A stretch of 39,392 bases of DNA from Trueperaceae bacterium (GTDB lineage Bacteria > Deinococcota > Deinococci > Deinococcales > Trueperaceae), in assembly GCA_030147925.1 (NCBI GenBank), contig JASBUK010000078.1, positions 1-39,392 on the forward strand, in the 5' to 3' direction. Shown here piece after piece: positions 16,615 to 26,424 of the stretch (its first letter is position 1; each line of letters opens with the position of its first letter). Position numbers and translations under genes: made by a program. The notes under the pieces were generated by a model. It saw only the letters and a program-made list of their open reading frames with translations. It had not been told where the DNA came from and did no database searches.

Positions 16615-18396
16615 TTAGACCATGACCTCCTGCTGAGGGACGTATATATCTGTTTTACCCTCAAGAATCTCAAGTACACCCATAACAAGATGATGTGGCA
16701 TAAAGGGTTCGCCGTCGTATTTGCGGATGTGACCGTCAGCCTTAAAGCCGGTTTCGCTGCGCAGATAGCGAGCAAACTGACCGGAGTAGTTGTTTTCGAC
16801 GATGATAGTCTTTTTGGCTCCACTTAGAATTTCCGATACTGCCTCGGCGTGGAAGGGTACGAGCCACTTTATCGCCAGCTGGTTGCCACTTACGCCCTGT
16901 TGTTTTAGCAAGGCCAGGGCCTCTTTGATAACGCCATGGCTCGAGCCCCAACCGATTAAGGTCAGTTCGGCATCTTCTGGCCCCTCCAAAGCAGGCGGGG
17001 CAATATCTTTGGCGACAAGGGCGAACTTGCGGGCACGTTTTTCCACCATCTGGCGGCGCTTGTGCGGATTGGTGAACATATCGCTTATCAGGATGCCTTC
17101 TTCGTCATGTTCATCGCTGGCGACCACGTGTTCATAGCCCTGTAAACCGGGGACGGCCCGGGGCGAAATACCGCTGGCGGTGTCTTTATAACGCAGATAA
17201 GTTTCATTACTTGCTAGAGCTTCGGTGATCAGCTCGCCCCGGTCAATTTGCGGCTGCATATCAATATCGCTAGGGTCGACGCTAAAAGTGCCTTCAGAAA
17301 TTAGCAGGTCGGATAAGACTATGGCGGGGCATTGTGCTTTGTCACTTAAATTAAAGAGTTCTGGCAGTGTATTAAAGGCGTCAAGAGCATTTTTGGGCGC
17401 TATGATAAAGCGTTCAAAATCGCCCTGGCTGGCGCCTAAAGCTTGCCACAGGTCGCCTTGCTCGGTCTTGGTGGGCACGCCGGTAGAGGGTCCGGCACGT
17501 TGTACGTTGATAAATACGCAGGGAATCTCCATCATCCCGGCCATGCCAATAGCCTCGGTCATCAGGGCAAAACCACCGCCCGAAGTGGCGCACATGGCGC
17601 GTGCTCCGGTGTGAGCCGCACCAATGGTCATGTTGGCCACGGCAATTTCACTTTCGGCCTGCCGCACCATTATCTCTAAGTCCCGGGCGTTTTTGGCCAT
17701 CCAGTGCAAAATACCGGTAGAGGGGCTCATCGGATAAGCGCAGTAAAACTTGACCCCGGCAGCAGCGCCAGCTATGGCCAGTGCTTCATTACCTGTCCAG
17801 ACGGCCAGCGCTTTGTCGCTGCTGGGCAGTTCAAACGGAAAAGGCTCGAAGTTGTCTTTAGCAAAGTTAAAACCAGCCAGCGCCACAGCGGTGTTTTCGC
17901 TGATGACTTCTGCGCCTTTGCGCTGAAACTGCGCTGCTATGGCTTGTTCCAGAACCTCAAATTTCAGACCCAGCAGCGCGGCAATAGCACCTAGAGCCAC
18001 GGTGTTTTGCATGAGTTTGTTACGGTTGTTATCAGTCAATTCCGCAACCGGCAAGGGGCAGAGCTGAGCGCCGTCAGCCGCCTCGCCCGGCGTGATGAGG
18101 TTGCTGTTATAAAGCACTTTTGTGCCGCTTTTCATCAAGCTCAAGTGCCGGTTCATAGTGTCCTGGTTTAAGCAAAGCAACAGGTCAAGCTTGTCACCGT
18201 GGCTGCTTAACGGCTTCTCACTGGTTCTCACGGTCAGGAAGATATGCCCGCCCCGGATAATGGATTGATAAGCGTTATAAGCATAAAAATGCAAGCCGCG
18301 GCGAACAAATAATTTCGCCAGGATATTGCCGGGGGTGGCAATGCCCTGTCCGGCTGCGCCGCCAATACCTATGGATAAATCAAAGTTGTCGGTCAT
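16615..18396 (-). CDS. korA: 2-oxoacid:ferredoxin oxidoreductase, fused gamma-alpha subunit
   Basis: About 593 residues. The N-terminal third (LSIGIGGAAGQGIATPGNILA, IIRGGHIFLTVR) is the gamma domain. The remainder is the alpha domain with TGNEALAIAGAAAGVKFYCAYPMSPSTGI, ESEIAVANMTIGAAHTGARA, GPSTGVPTKTEQGDL, and a C-terminal domain with IGWGSSHGVIKEAL. This two-gene KorAB form is common in aerobes and archaea. Adjacency to pyruvate dehydrogenase genes argues for 2-oxoglutarate rather than pyruvate as main substrate (inference). The ATG at 18396 with GGAGAG upstream is preferred; the open frame to 18495 shows no similarity in its extra 33 codons. It diverges from aceE across about 400 nt. Confidence 0.93.
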   Translation of the reverse strand: MTDNFDLSIGIGGAAGQGIATPGNILAKLFVRRGLHFYAYNAYQSIIRGGHIFLTVRTSEKPLSSHGDKLDLLLCLNQDTMNRHLSLMKSGTKVLYNSNLITPGEAADGAQLCPLPVAELTDNNRNKLMQNTVALGAIAALLGLKFEVLEQAIAAQFQRKGAEVISENTAVALAGFNFAKDNFEPFPFELPSSDKALAVWTGNEALAIAGAAAGVKFYCAYPMSPSTGILHWMAKNARDLEIMVRQAESEIAVANMTIGAAHTGARAMCATSGGGFALMTEAIGMAGMMEIPCVFINVQRAGPSTGVPTKTEQGDLWQALGASQGDFERFIIAPKNALDAFNTLPELFNLSDKAQCPAIVLSDLLISEGTFSVDPSDIDMQPQIDRGELITEALASNETYLRYKDTASGISPRAVPGLQGYEHVVASDEHDEEGILISDMFTNPHKRRQMVEKRARKFALVAKDIAPPALEGPEDAELTLIGWGSSHGVIKEALALLKQQGVSGNQLAIKWLVPFHAEAVSEILSGAKKTIIVENNYSGQFARYLRSETGFKADGHIRKYDGEPFMPHHLVMGVLEILEGKTDIYVPQQEVMV

Positions 18397-18539
18397 TTTG
18401 CGCTCTCCAGTCCAGAATCTCGATTGCCAGCAAAAACTTTTCTCTGCCGTGTGCGCCTCTTGGTCGGGGTGAAAACGCGGGAAAGTTAAGACCAAATTGC
18501 TTAGTAGCCAACACTGGCGCTTAATATTTGGGCTCTTTA

Positions 18540-18566
18540 ACTATACAATATGAGCTAATTTATCAA
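18540..18566 (-). promoter_or_regulatory. candidate korA promoter
   Basis: On the minus strand, TTGATA (complement of 18561-18566) and TATAGT (complement of 18540-18545) are spaced by 15 nt within an AT-rich patch. The spacing is short, but the hexamers match well. It would give a leader of about 140 nt before the korA ATG. Confidence 0.4.
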
Positions 18567-18655
18567 CTAAATTCCAAATCACAGAAGCCCTTATAAGTTA
18601 GCTAGGCATTGCAGTCCAGATTTGGGTTACTTCAGCCTCTTGATAGTAGGATAGG

Positions 18656-18694
18656 GGCGGTTTGTTCACCGCCACGTTTGCGGTTGGTTACAAT
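18656..18694 (+). promoter_or_regulatory. candidate aceE promoter with palindrome over the -35
   Basis: TACAAT (18689-18694) has an upstream TTCACC (18665-18670) at 18 nt. The -35 lies inside an exact 6-bp inverted repeat, GGCGGT (18656-18661) and ACCGCC (18668-18673). A repressor binding this palindrome would block the promoter, which suggests regulated pyruvate dehydrogenase expression. A start site near 18701 gives a leader of about 100 nt. Confidence 0.45.
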
Positions 18695-18721
18695 CTAGAA
18701 TTGCTTTAAGGTGGCTATACG

Positions 18722-18736
18722 CTGCTGCGGCAGCAG
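18722..18736. other. short palindrome in the aceE leader
   Basis: CTGCTGC and GCAGCAG flank a single G, an exact 7-bp inverted repeat (a 6-bp stem with a triloop in RNA). It lies between the promoter candidate and the aceE ribosome-binding site. It could be an operator or a leader hairpin; no T-run follows. Confidence 0.35.
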
Positions 18737-18802
18737 AAAAATGTCTTAGTTAAATTCCCTTTTGCGTTGACGTTAGGGATGTGGGAAAGGAGCTATCACT
18801 CG

Positions 18803-21529
18803 ATGGCTGATGTGCTGGACAAGGTTTTGGATGTAAGCAGGGCGCAACTATCTCCTGAAGAACTTAGCGAGCTAAACCAAATTGAATTGCAGGAATGGCT
18901 CGAGTCACTTGATTATGTGCTGGCTAGTGCGGGGCAAGAGCGGGTCAAAGAGATTTTAGAAAGGCTCGAGCTGCATGCGCGGCGCGAGGGCGTAGGCATT
19001 CCCTTTAGCGCTAATACGCCTTATATAAATACCATTGCCGCCCAGGAGAAACCGGAATATCCAGGCGATGTGGAGATAGAGCGCCGCATTCGCAGCCTGA
19101 TTCGCTGGAATGCCATGGCTATGGTGGTGCGGGCCAACAAATATTCTGACGGCATCGGTGGGCACATTTCTTCTTATGCCTCTTCGGCTACCCTCTACGA
19201 AGTGGCCTATAACCACTTCTTCCGGGGTAAAGACAAAGGGGTGGACGCCGATATGGTTTACTTCCAGGGGCACATCTCCCCAGGGATTTATGCTCGAGCC
19301 TATCTCGAACGCCGTTTACCGGTCGAGAAATTGCGTAACTTCCGTCGCGAATTGGCCAAAGGTGGTGGCCTATCAAGCTATCCCCACCCCTGGTTGATGC
19401 CAGACTTTTGGGAATTCCCTACGGTGTCAATGGGCTTAGGGCCTATTAATTCGATCTATCAGGCGCGTTTTAATCGCTATTTAGAAGATCGGGGCTTCCA
19501 GGAAAAAGGTGATGGTAAGGTCTGGGCCTTTTTAGGCGACGGCGAAACCGACGAGCCGGAAACCTTGGGGGCTATCGGTTTAGCAGCCCGGGAACAGCTT
19601 GATAACTTAATCTGGGTGATTAACTGCAATTTGCAGCGCTTAGACGGCCCGGTGCGGGGTAACGGCCAGATTATTCAGGAGCTCGAGCGCAGCTTCCGTG
19701 GTGCCGGTTGGAACGTCATCAAGGTAGTTTGGGGCCGCCACTGGGACAAATTGCTGGAAAAAGACAAAACAGGCGCCCTGGTCAAGCGTTTTGAAGCGCT
19801 GGTTGACGGGGAATCGCAGCGCTACGCCGCTTATGGGGCACAAGAACTCCGGGAGAACTTCTTTAATACGCCCGAACTAAAAAAACTCATCGAGGGTTGG
19901 AGTGACGATGACTTAGCCAAACTCAACCGGGGCGGACACGATCCTTACAAGGTCTATGCAGCCTATAAAAGGGCCACCACCAAGGCCAACGGTAAACCGA
20001 CGGTGATTTTGGCTCGCACGGTTAAGGGTTATGGTCTGGGTGAAGCTGGTGAAGGCAAGAACGTCACCCACCAGCAAAAGAAGCTAAACGAAGAAGAAAT
20101 GCGTTTCTTTCGGGACCGTTTCGACATTCCTATAGCTGATGATGAGATTGACAAATTCCCCTTTTATCGCCCGGATGAAGATAGCGAGGAATACAAATAT
20201 CTAATAGAGCGCCGCCAGGCACTGGGTGGCCCCGTGCCCGAAAGGCGTGTGAGCGCAGCGCCACTCAGCTTGCCCGACGAGAAGCTCTTTGAGGAGTTTT
20301 ATCAGGGCACCGAAGGCCGCGAAGTCTCCACCACCATGGTTTTTGTGCGGGTGCTCAACAAGCTTCTGCGCGATAAAGAACTGGGCAAGCTCATCGTGCC
20401 TATAATCCCCGACGAGGCGCGCACCTTTGGCATGGAGGCGCTTTTTAGACAAATTGGCATTTACTCGCATGTCGGACAGCTCTACGAGCCGGTGGATGCC
20501 GACAACCTGCTCCATTACAAAGAAGCCAAAAACGGCCAGATTTTAGAAGAAGGCATTACCGAAGCGGGCTCGATGGCCTCATTTTTGGCTGCCGGTACCG
20601 CCTATGCCAGCCACGGTATCAACACCATTCCTTTTTATATCTACTATTCGATGTTTGGCTTCCAGCGCATCGGTGACCAGATATGGTTAGCGGGTGATAT
20701 GCGGGCGCGAGGCTTTTTGGTAGGCGCCACGGCTGGCCGCACCACCTTAGCGGGTGAGGGTTTGCAACACCAGGATGGTCACAGTCACGTGCTGGCCTAT
20801 CCCATTCCCAACTTAAAGGCCTATGATCCGTCGTTTGCCTATGAGATGGCGGTGATTATCCGCGAGGGGATTCGCCGCATGTATGTCGAACAGGAGAGCC
20901 TCTTTTACTATTTGACGGTAGGCAACGAAAATTACGCCCAACCCGCCCTACCCGAGCACTTGAGCCTTGAGCAGCTAAAAGAAGGCATTTTGAAGGGCAT
21001 GTACAAGTTTAAGCTCTCGGCCAAAAAACGCAGCAAGCTACGCGCTCAGCTCTTTGGCAGCGGTTCGATCATGAACGAGGTCTTAAAGGCCCAGGATTTG
21101 CTGACGCAATACCAGGTCGCCGCCGATGTGTGGAGCGTCACTTCCTATAAAGAGCTGCATCGTGACGCCCTCGAAGTTGAGCGCTGGAACCGCCTGCATC
21201 CCGAACAGCAGCCTAAGACGGCCTATGTCTTTGACACGCTCAAAGACGAAGCGGGCGTTTTTGTAGCGGCCTCGGATTATATGAAAATTTTGCCGGACGC
21301 CCTGGCCAGGCATCTGCCCAAGCCGCTGGTCTCACTTGGTACCGATGGCTTTGGCCGCAGCGAAGCCAGGGCCGAACTGCGTGACTTTTTTGAGGTGGAC
21401 GCGCGTCATATCACCATTGCTACCCTCTATGCCCTGGCCCAGGAAGGTCGGCTTGACAAGTCGGTGGTGGCTCAGGCCATTAAGGATCTGGCGCTTGATC
21501 CGGAGAAGCTAAACCCCTATGAGGTTTAA
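18803..21529 (+). CDS. aceE: pyruvate dehydrogenase E1 component (homodimeric type)
   Basis: About 908 residues, the length of the single-chain E1 of the E. coli type. It decarboxylates pyruvate with thiamine diphosphate and passes the acetyl group to E2 lipoate. The ThDP/Mg motif GDGETDEPE (245-253) runs to the [15 protein letters not shown] segment. The N-terminal region has [22 protein letters not shown], and the C-terminal region has [11 protein letters not shown], both highly conserved in AceE. AAAGGAG precedes the ATG at 18803; the frame is open to 18767 without homology. aceF follows about 100 nt later; no E3 gene is in the window. Confidence 0.97.
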   Translation: MADVLDKVLDVSRAQLSPEELSELNQIELQEWLESLDYVLASAGQERVKEILERLELHARREGVGIPFSANTPYINTIAAQEKPEYPGDVEIERRIRSLIRWNAMAMVVRANKYSDGIGGHISSYASSATLYEVAYNHFFRGKDKGVDADMVYFQGHISPGIYARAYLERRLPVEKLRNFRRELAKGGGLSSYPHPWLMPDFWEFPTVSMGLGPINSIYQARFNRYLEDRGFQEKGDGKVWAFLGDGETDEPETLGAIGLAAREQLDNLIWVINCNLQRLDGPVRGNGQIIQELERSFRGAGWNVIKVVWGRHWDKLLEKDKTGALVKRFEALVDGESQRYAAYGAQELRENFFNTPELKKLIEGWSDDDLAKLNRGGHDPYKVYAAYKRATTKANGKPTVILARTVKGYGLGEAGEGKNVTHQQKKLNEEEMRFFRDRFDIPIADDEIDKFPFYRPDEDSEEYKYLIERRQALGGPVPERRVSAAPLSLPDEKLFEEFYQGTEGREVSTTMVFVRVLNKLLRDKELGKLIVPIIPDEARTFGMEALFRQIGIYSHVGQLYEPVDADNLLHYKEAKNGQILEEGITEAGSMASFLAAGTAYASHGINTIPFYIYYSMFGFQRIGDQIWLAGDMRARGFLVGATAGRTTLAGEGLQHQDGHSHVLAYPIPNLKAYDPSFAYEMAVIIREGIRRMYVEQESLFYYLTVGNENYAQPALPEHLSLEQLKEGILKGMYKFKLSAKKRSKLRAQLFGSGSIMNEVLKAQDLLTQYQVAADVWSVTSYKELHRDALEVERWNRLHPEQQPKTAYVFDTLKDEAGVFVAASDYMKILPDALARHLPKPLVSLGTDGFGRSEARAELRDFFEVDARHITIATLYALAQEGRLDKSVVAQAIKDLALDPEKLNPYEV

Positions 21530-21626
21530 GCTTGGCCCAATTTTCTAAATCAATTTGGCCCGTAAGCGGAATGAATGTCGGCCAAAGATGAATTCTTAAG
21601 TTATTACTTGGTGAAAGGAACGTTTG

Positions 21627-22919
21627 ATGGCAACTGAGTTTAAATTACCCGAAGTCGGCGAAGGGATTGAGTCAGGTGTGGTAGTCGGCCTGCTTGTCTC
21701 GGCTGGAGACAAGGTGGAAAAAGACCAACCGGTCTTAGAGCTAGAGACCGATAAGGCTGTAGTGGAGGTGCCTTCCGCAGTAAGCGGAGTTGTGCAGGCA
21801 GTTCACGTGCAGGAAAACGACGAAGTTAAGATTGGCCAGTTGCTGCTGACGGTTGCCGCCGAAGCTGAGGCTGACGCGGTTCCCGTAGCGGCAGCGGAGC
21901 CCAAGGTTGCCCCGGCGGAAGCCAAACCCACGGCAGAGATTGAAGGTGCCGAAGCTCCGTTAAAAGAGCCTGCAAGAATTGCAGCAGCCAAGCCGCCCGC
22001 GCCAAAAAGCAGCGAGAGGGTGCTAATCCCTGCTGCTCCTTCGGTGCGCCGCTTGGCACGCGAGAAAGGTGTAGATATGCGCGAGGTCAGTGGTTCTGGT
22101 ATTTTAGGGCGCATTTCCCCGGCTGATGTGATTCAGCATGTTGCCGGTGGCCAAGTTGCAGACGGATTAACCGCTCCCGCGGCGCCGCCACTGCCGGACT
22201 TTAGTGTTTGGGGTGAGCTCGAGCGCCAACCCATGAAAGGCATTCGCAAGGCTACCGTTCGCTCTATGAGTAATGCTTGGGCCACTGTGCCTATGGTCAC
22301 ACAGTTTGACAAGGCGGATGTCACCGAATTCGAGCAGCTACGCAAAAAATATCAGGCCAAGGCCGAAGCTAGTGGCGCCAAACTAACGCCGACCGCCATG
22401 ATCATCAAAATAGTTGCCGGCGCCTTGCGCAAATTCCCGGATTTTAACGCCAGCATCGATGTTGCCGCTGGTGAGATCATCTATAAAAAATATGTCAATA
22501 TCGGTGTGGCGGTAGATACCGACAATGGTTTGTTGGTGCCGGTAATTAAAAATGCTGATCGGAAGAATATGCTTGACCTGGCCAAAGAGCTGGGTGAACT
22601 GGCGGAAAAAGCCCGCATGCGCAAGCTCAGCCCCGACGATATGCAGGGAGGTAACTTTAGCGTGTCGAATTTAGGGGGCATTGGCGGTACTAATTTCACG
22701 CCTATTGTCAATCCGCCCGATGTTGCCATTTTGGGGGTATCACGTGGCAGTTATGAGCCTGTTTACAACCGTGAGAGCGGAGAATTTGAGCCAAGACTGT
22801 TGATGCCGCTATCGCTTAGCTATGACCACCGCCTGATTGACGGTGCGGCGGCAGCGCGGTTTCTGCGCTGGATTTGTCAGGCCATCGAAGAGCCCTTCTT
22901 GATGCCCTTAGAAGGCTGA
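21627..22919 (+). CDS. aceF: dihydrolipoamide acetyltransferase, pyruvate dehydrogenase E2
   Basis: A 430-residue E2 with one lipoyl domain (1-78; lipoyl Lys43 in ETDKAVVEVPS) and an Ala/Pro/Glu-rich hinge (about 80-130). A peripheral-subunit-binding domain (about 134-170, APSVRRLAREKGVD and GRISPADV) follows, then a catalytic acetyltransferase domain (about 195-430) with active-site His401 in SYDHRLIDGAAAARF. It forms the core of the complex and transfers acetyl to CoA. AAAGGA lies 7 nt before the ATG at 21627. A convincing intrinsic terminator follows 22 nt after the stop, closing an aceE-aceF operon. Confidence 0.97.
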   Translation: MATEFKLPEVGEGIESGVVVGLLVSAGDKVEKDQPVLELETDKAVVEVPSAVSGVVQAVHVQENDEVKIGQLLLTVAAEAEADAVPVAAAEPKVAPAEAKPTAEIEGAEAPLKEPARIAAAKPPAPKSSERVLIPAAPSVRRLAREKGVDMREVSGSGILGRISPADVIQHVAGGQVADGLTAPAAPPLPDFSVWGELERQPMKGIRKATVRSMSNAWATVPMVTQFDKADVTEFEQLRKKYQAKAEASGAKLTPTAMIIKIVAGALRKFPDFNASIDVAAGEIIYKKYVNIGVAVDTDNGLLVPVIKNADRKNMLDLAKELGELAEKARMRKLSPDDMQGGNFSVSNLGGIGGTNFTPIVNPPDVAILGVSRGSYEPVYNRESGEFEPRLLMPLSLSYDHRLIDGAAAARFLRWICQAIEEPFLMPLEG

Positions 22920-22940
22920 TACTGTTGGGCTAAAATTTCT

Positions 22941-22966
22941 TGGGAGGCCACCGGCTTCCCATTTTT
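22941..22966 (+). terminator. intrinsic terminator after aceF
   Basis: TGGGAGGCC (22941-22949) pairs with GGCTTCCCA (22953-22961), one pair being G-U, around a 3-nt loop, followed by five Ts (22962-22966). Confidence 0.85.
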
Positions 22967-23011
22967 GTGTCAATTTGCATAACCTGGCGCACGGACAGCG
23001 CATTTCTCACC

Positions 23012-23040
23012 TTGACCATGGTAGCATGCTTGCGTATGTC
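23012..23040 (+). promoter_or_regulatory. candidate promoter of the lptB-like gene
   Basis: TTGACC (23012-23017) and TATGTC (23035-23040) are exactly 17 nt apart. A start site near 23047 would give about a 30-nt leader to the GTG at 23078. The -10 match is imperfect in its last base. Confidence 0.45.
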
Positions 23041-23077
23041 GACGACTGCCGGTTTGCGCCAGGGAGCATCTAATTAC

Positions 23078-23809
23078 GTGCGTACCACCAGTTTGCACGC
23101 CAAGGACCTGGTCAAAAAATACAACGGTCGCGCAGTAGTTAACCACGTCAATCTGCACCTGAACCCGGGAGAGATCGTGGCGTTGTTAGGCCCCAACGGT
23201 GCGGGCAAGACCACCAGCTTTTATATGATGGTGGGGTTCATACGCCCCACGACCGGCCGCATTTTCTTAGGCCGTGACGAGATTACCGGTTGGCCGATGT
23301 ACAAGCGTGCTAGGCATGGTCTGGGTTATCTGGCACAGGAACCAAGTGCCTTTCGCAAGATGAGCGTAAGAGACAATTTGCTGGCGGTATTAGAGTTCCA
23401 GGGCCTTAGTCGCGAAGAGCAACAGCAGCGTGCCGAAGGATTATTAACTGAGTTTGGTTTAAGCAGTTTAGTCGGTCATCGCGCCGATACGCTTTCCGGG
23501 GGTGAGCGACGACGACTCGAAATTGCCCGGAGTCTTACTGTAGATCCGGGATTTTTATTGCTTGACGAGCCCTTTACCGGTGTTGACCCCAAATCGATTC
23601 GGGAGATTCAAACCCTTATTGCCGAATTGCGCGAACGGCGTGGTTTGGGGGTTTTGCTCACCGATCACAGCGTGCGCGAGACGCTGGCTATTGCCGATCG
23701 CGTCTATCTGATGTTTGACGGTAGGGTACGTTTTGAAGGTACGCCGAAGGCGTTTATGGCTGATGATGAGGTGCGGCATTACTATCTGGGGAGCGATTTT
23801 CAACTTTGA
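23078..23809 (+). CDS. lptB: LptB-like ABC transporter ATP-binding protein
   Basis: About 243 residues, a complete stand-alone ATPase. Walker A is [14 protein letters not shown], the Q-loop region is [19 protein letters not shown], the signature [15 protein letters not shown], Walker [14 protein letters not shown] and the H-loop [10 protein letters not shown]. The [18 protein letters not shown] and [10 protein letters not shown] strings are those of LptB. LptB drives lipopolysaccharide export in LPS bacteria; classic Deinococcota lack LPS, so here it may power export of another envelope lipid or glycan. The GTG at 23078 fits the usual N-terminus and AGGGAG is 12 nt upstream; the frame is open further up, including an ATG at 23036 and a longer one at 22940, which would cover the candidate promoter and the terminator. 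Confidence 0.88.
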   Translation: MRTTSLHAKDLVKKYNGRAVVNHVNLHLNPGEIVALLGPNGAGKTTSFYMMVGFIRPTTGRIFLGRDEITGWPMYKRARHGLGYLAQEPSAFRKMSVRDNLLAVLEFQGLSREEQQQRAEGLLTEFGLSSLVGHRADTLSGGERRRLEIARSLTVDPGFLLLDEPFTGVDPKSIREIQTLIAELRERRGLGVLLTDHSVRETLAIADRVYLMFDGRVRFEGTPKAFMADDEVRHYYLGSDFQL

Positions 23810-23874
23810 TTGCAGCTTGTATCTGGGGGAGAAGCAACCTCTTGCTTTCTTGTTGTGAGGTGGACGGTTAAATC

Positions 23875-25692
23875 ATGCTTTACACCCTGACACTGATAGC
23901 CTTGCTGGTTTTTCTCGCCGGATTTATCGCCTATTCAGGTGATCGTTTGGGGACGGTGGTGGGGCGTCGTCGCTTGAGCCTTTTTGGTTGGCGACCCAAG
24001 CGCACCGGACAAGTGGTGGGGATTGCTGCGGGCATTCTGATTATGCTTACTACCTTAGCGGTCTTAGCACTAGCATTTCGCGGTGCTGCTGATGCGCTAC
24101 TTAATGCCCAGCGGACGGCGGTAGAGCTGCAAGGTTTGCAGGCACAGCAACTGCGCTTAGAAGCCGAAATTCGTAGTTTAGAGCAAAGGATTGCCGATAG
24201 CGCCGCCGAGCTGGCACAGGCCCAGGAGACGATTGCCACGGCTGAATCTGCTCGAGCCGAGGCGCTTAAAGCTCGTGATGACGCACTGGCCGAGCGTAAT
24301 GTTTTAGAAGAAGAAACAGCGGTCTTGCGTCAGGAGATTGTGGGTTTAAACCAGGAGATTGCTGATATCAATGAGCAACTTCGTGCTGCTCAGAACGAAG
24401 TCTTGGATGCTCAGGCTTCACTGGGGAACGTACAAGGGCAGCTTGATCAGGCCAACGCAGACTTATCTCAGGCCAAGCAGGAAGCGGCTAGAGCGCAGCA
24501 GACAGCCTCCGAAGCGGCCCAGGAGGTGACGCGTTTAGAAACTCAGATAGTGCAGGTGCGTCAACAGTCTGAAATGGCCAATGCCGAACTGCTGGCGCTC
24601 GAGCAGGAACTGAACACGGCGCGAAGCGAGCTGACTGCCTCACAAGAGCGCTTAAATGCCGCCGAAGCCAGCCGCCAGCAGGCCTTAGACGCGCGGGAAC
24701 AGGCGCTGGCCGACCGCGACAAGGCCATATCTGACGCTAATAATGCCATCGAGCAGGTAAGCCGTTTGCGCGAAGCCAGCACGCGTTTAGAGAGTGAAAT
24801 CGTCAGTAAAAACAGTGAAATCGAAGACCTGAACTTTAGAGCGGAGCGCTTGCAGCAACAAAATCAGGACTTAGAGGGTCAAAACGCAAGCTTGCAGGAG
24901 GTTAACCGCGAGCTTCTAGACGGCAACAACCGTCTGCGCTTAGCCAATGGCGTCTTGCAGGAGCAAAACCAGCAGTTGCAGGAAAACATTCGTAGCGCTA
25001 ATGAGCAGGTTACAGCTTTACAGAATCAGGTGCTTGACCTAGAAGCAAGGATTGACGAGCAGGCCAGGGCCCTGGTCGACGCGCAGGAGAAGGTAGCCCA
25101 GGTTGACTCTGGGGCGCTCACCTATCGCAAAAACGAAATTGTTCACAGCGGAATCATTGCCAGCCAGGAGCCGAGCCTGATTCAGGAGTCTTTGATCCAG
25201 TTGGTGCAGGCGGCAAACCGCCAGACGCTGAACCGGGGGGCAGGCTCGGTGACGCTCAGCCCCGAGCAGACGAGCGTACTGATTGAGGCCATTTCGCAGA
25301 CTCCGGGAGAAGACTTAGTCGTCTTGATTTCCAAGGCTAACCAGTTCCGGCAAGCACCGGTAGCAGTTGAAGTTGAAGCCTTTGAAAACCTCAAACTTTT
25401 AGATGCCGGGCAGTTGGTGGTGAGCCGACAAGTTCACTTGGGCTCGAGCTCCCTGCCGGTCAGCCAGACGGATTTGCGTGCGGCGCTTACCCGCCTTATC
25501 GTGGAAGGCACTAGCAAGTTGCAACGTTTAGGACTCTTTGAGGGTGAGTTGCCCAGTTTAGCTACGGTTTCCGAGGAGATTTTTATAGCCCAGCTTTCAC
25601 GGATGACCGGTCCGGTGGTCATTGGCTTGCTGGCTACCGAGCCTATCTATAAGAGCGGCCCGGCAAAGCTCGAGCTGGTTATTTTGCGCTAA
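23875..25692 (+). CDS. DUF3084 coiled-coil membrane protein
   Basis: A 605-residue protein of the DUF3084 family known from Deinococcus and cyanobacteria; its function is unknown. Two membrane segments (about 1-21 and 47-69) flank the conserved DRLGTVVGRRRLSLFGWRPKRT. Then comes an uninterrupted coiled coil of about 320 residues (about 80-410, heptads rich in Gln, Glu, Ala and Leu), and a folded C-terminal part (about 420-605) including SGIIASQEPSLIQESLIQLVQAANRQ and a final strand LELVILR. The shape suggests an envelope-spanning tether or scaffold. It follows lptB by 65 nt with a weak hairpin (AAGCAA/TTGCTT, 23832-23847) between them. The pairing with the transporter ATPase hints at an envelope role (inference). 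Confidence 0.87.
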   Translation: MLYTLTLIALLVFLAGFIAYSGDRLGTVVGRRRLSLFGWRPKRTGQVVGIAAGILIMLTTLAVLALAFRGAADALLNAQRTAVELQGLQAQQLRLEAEIRSLEQRIADSAAELAQAQETIATAESARAEALKARDDALAERNVLEEETAVLRQEIVGLNQEIADINEQLRAAQNEVLDAQASLGNVQGQLDQANADLSQAKQEAARAQQTASEAAQEVTRLETQIVQVRQQSEMANAELLALEQELNTARSELTASQERLNAAEASRQQALDAREQALADRDKAISDANNAIEQVSRLREASTRLESEIVSKNSEIEDLNFRAERLQQQNQDLEGQNASLQEVNRELLDGNNRLRLANGVLQEQNQQLQENIRSANEQVTALQNQVLDLEARIDEQARALVDAQEKVAQVDSGALTYRKNEIVHSGIIASQEPSLIQESLIQLVQAANRQTLNRGAGSVTLSPEQTSVLIEAISQTPGEDLVVLISKANQFRQAPVAVEVEAFENLKLLDAGQLVVSRQVHLGSSSLPVSQTDLRAALTRLIVEGTSKLQRLGLFEGELPSLATVSEEIFIAQLSRMTGPVVIGLLATEPIYKSGPAKLELVILR

Positions 25693-25696
25693 GGAA

Positions 25697-25893
25697 GGTC
25701 AGGGGAAAGTAGAAAGTAAAGAAACAGTAAAAAGTGAAAAGTAAATGGAAAGTAGTTAGTAGGGGGTAGAAACCAGGGGTTTTCCAGAGGTGGCAAGAAC
25801 CAGGTAATTGAGAATTGACATAACCCCTCACACCTCACAGCTAACTTTGTAGAAATGCTTTTCCCACAAACTACCAACCACCTACTACTCACC
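25697..25893. repeat. intergenic palindromic repeat, copy C (long)
   Basis: About 200 bp filling the gap between two convergent stop codons. The AG-rich left third and the CT-rich right end (CTACCAACCACCTACTACTC) are imperfect inverted repeats. The centre contains GGGGTTTTCCAGAGG (from 25776) and a 23-nt segment from 25813 that recur in copy E with 1 and 2 mismatches. No ORF of note lies in it. Confidence 0.8.
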
Positions 25894-25895
25894 AC

Positions 25896-26342
25896 CTAAG
25901 AATTCAATTTAGTGGGGCGGCTAAGCAGATAAAAGCTCACTGCCAAGCCTACGAGTATCAAGATGAGTTTGCCGATTATCGCCGATACAAAAAAGATGGC
26001 GCTCGAGCCAATCGTGAGGGCAATTAGTGATACCGCCATGACTTTGGCCCGCAAAGGGATGCCCAAACCCGCTCGCCAGTCGCGGATAAGCTGGCCAAAG
26101 ACGGGGTTGTTGAGCAGCCAATTATAAAAACGGGGGCTGCTGCGGGCAAAAAAATAGGCGGCAATTAGCAAAAATACCGTGGTCGGCATAACCGGCAAAA
26201 ACGCGCCGACAAAACCCAGCCCGGTAAAGACAAAACCCAAACTTAGCCACAGATAGCGTAGCGCCGGGTTGTTAGCTACTTTGGTTTCATGGCTGTAGTC
26301 AACCACTACTTTGGGGTTGCTATCAGGCCGAGATTTGCTCAT
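25896..26342 (-). CDS. DUF454 (YbaN-type) inner-membrane protein
   Basis: A 148-residue membrane protein of unknown function. A polar N-terminus (about 1-27) precedes LWLSLGFVFTGLGFVGAFLPVMPTTVFLL, the family signature, then AYFFARSSPRFYNWLLNNPVFGQLIRDW, another conserved block, and two more hydrophobic segments (about 103-140). The length is normal for the family. The gene ends against repeat copy C, and its ATG is preceded by a close TATGAT rather than a ribosome-binding site. Confidence 0.88.
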   Translation of the reverse strand: MSKSRPDSNPKVVVDYSHETKVANNPALRYLWLSLGFVFTGLGFVGAFLPVMPTTVFLLIAAYFFARSSPRFYNWLLNNPVFGQLIRDWRAGLGIPLRAKVMAVSLIALTIGSSAIFFVSAIIGKLILILVGLAVSFYLLSRPTKLNS

Positions 26343-26350
26343 GGATTTCT

Positions 26351-26356
26351 ATCATA
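26351..26356 (-). promoter_or_regulatory. candidate leaderless promoter (-10) of the DUF454 gene
   Basis: TATGAT on the minus strand ends 8 nt before the ATG at 26342, so transcription would begin at about the start codon. No convincing -35 is seen. Confidence 0.35.
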
Positions 26357-26424
26357 GCCTGCCCATTCGCCAGAATTTGCACTCTAAGCACTAAAGCGGG
26401 ACAATCAGGTCAAGACGCACGGTC

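Larger units (their letters stand above)
18397..18802. other. 406-nt divergent control region between korA and aceE
   Basis: No gene is seen here. It holds an AT-rich korA promoter candidate, a GC-rich hairpin overlapping an aceE promoter candidate, and a second short palindrome in the aceE leader; each is listed separately. The stretch 18567-18650 shows no recognisable element. Confidence 0.6.

Noticed and set aside
25697-25893. Possible CRISPR-like or tandem repeat tract
   Set aside because: The AG-rich words are irregularly spaced and the unit is an imperfect inverted repeat, not regularly spaced direct repeats with unique spacers.
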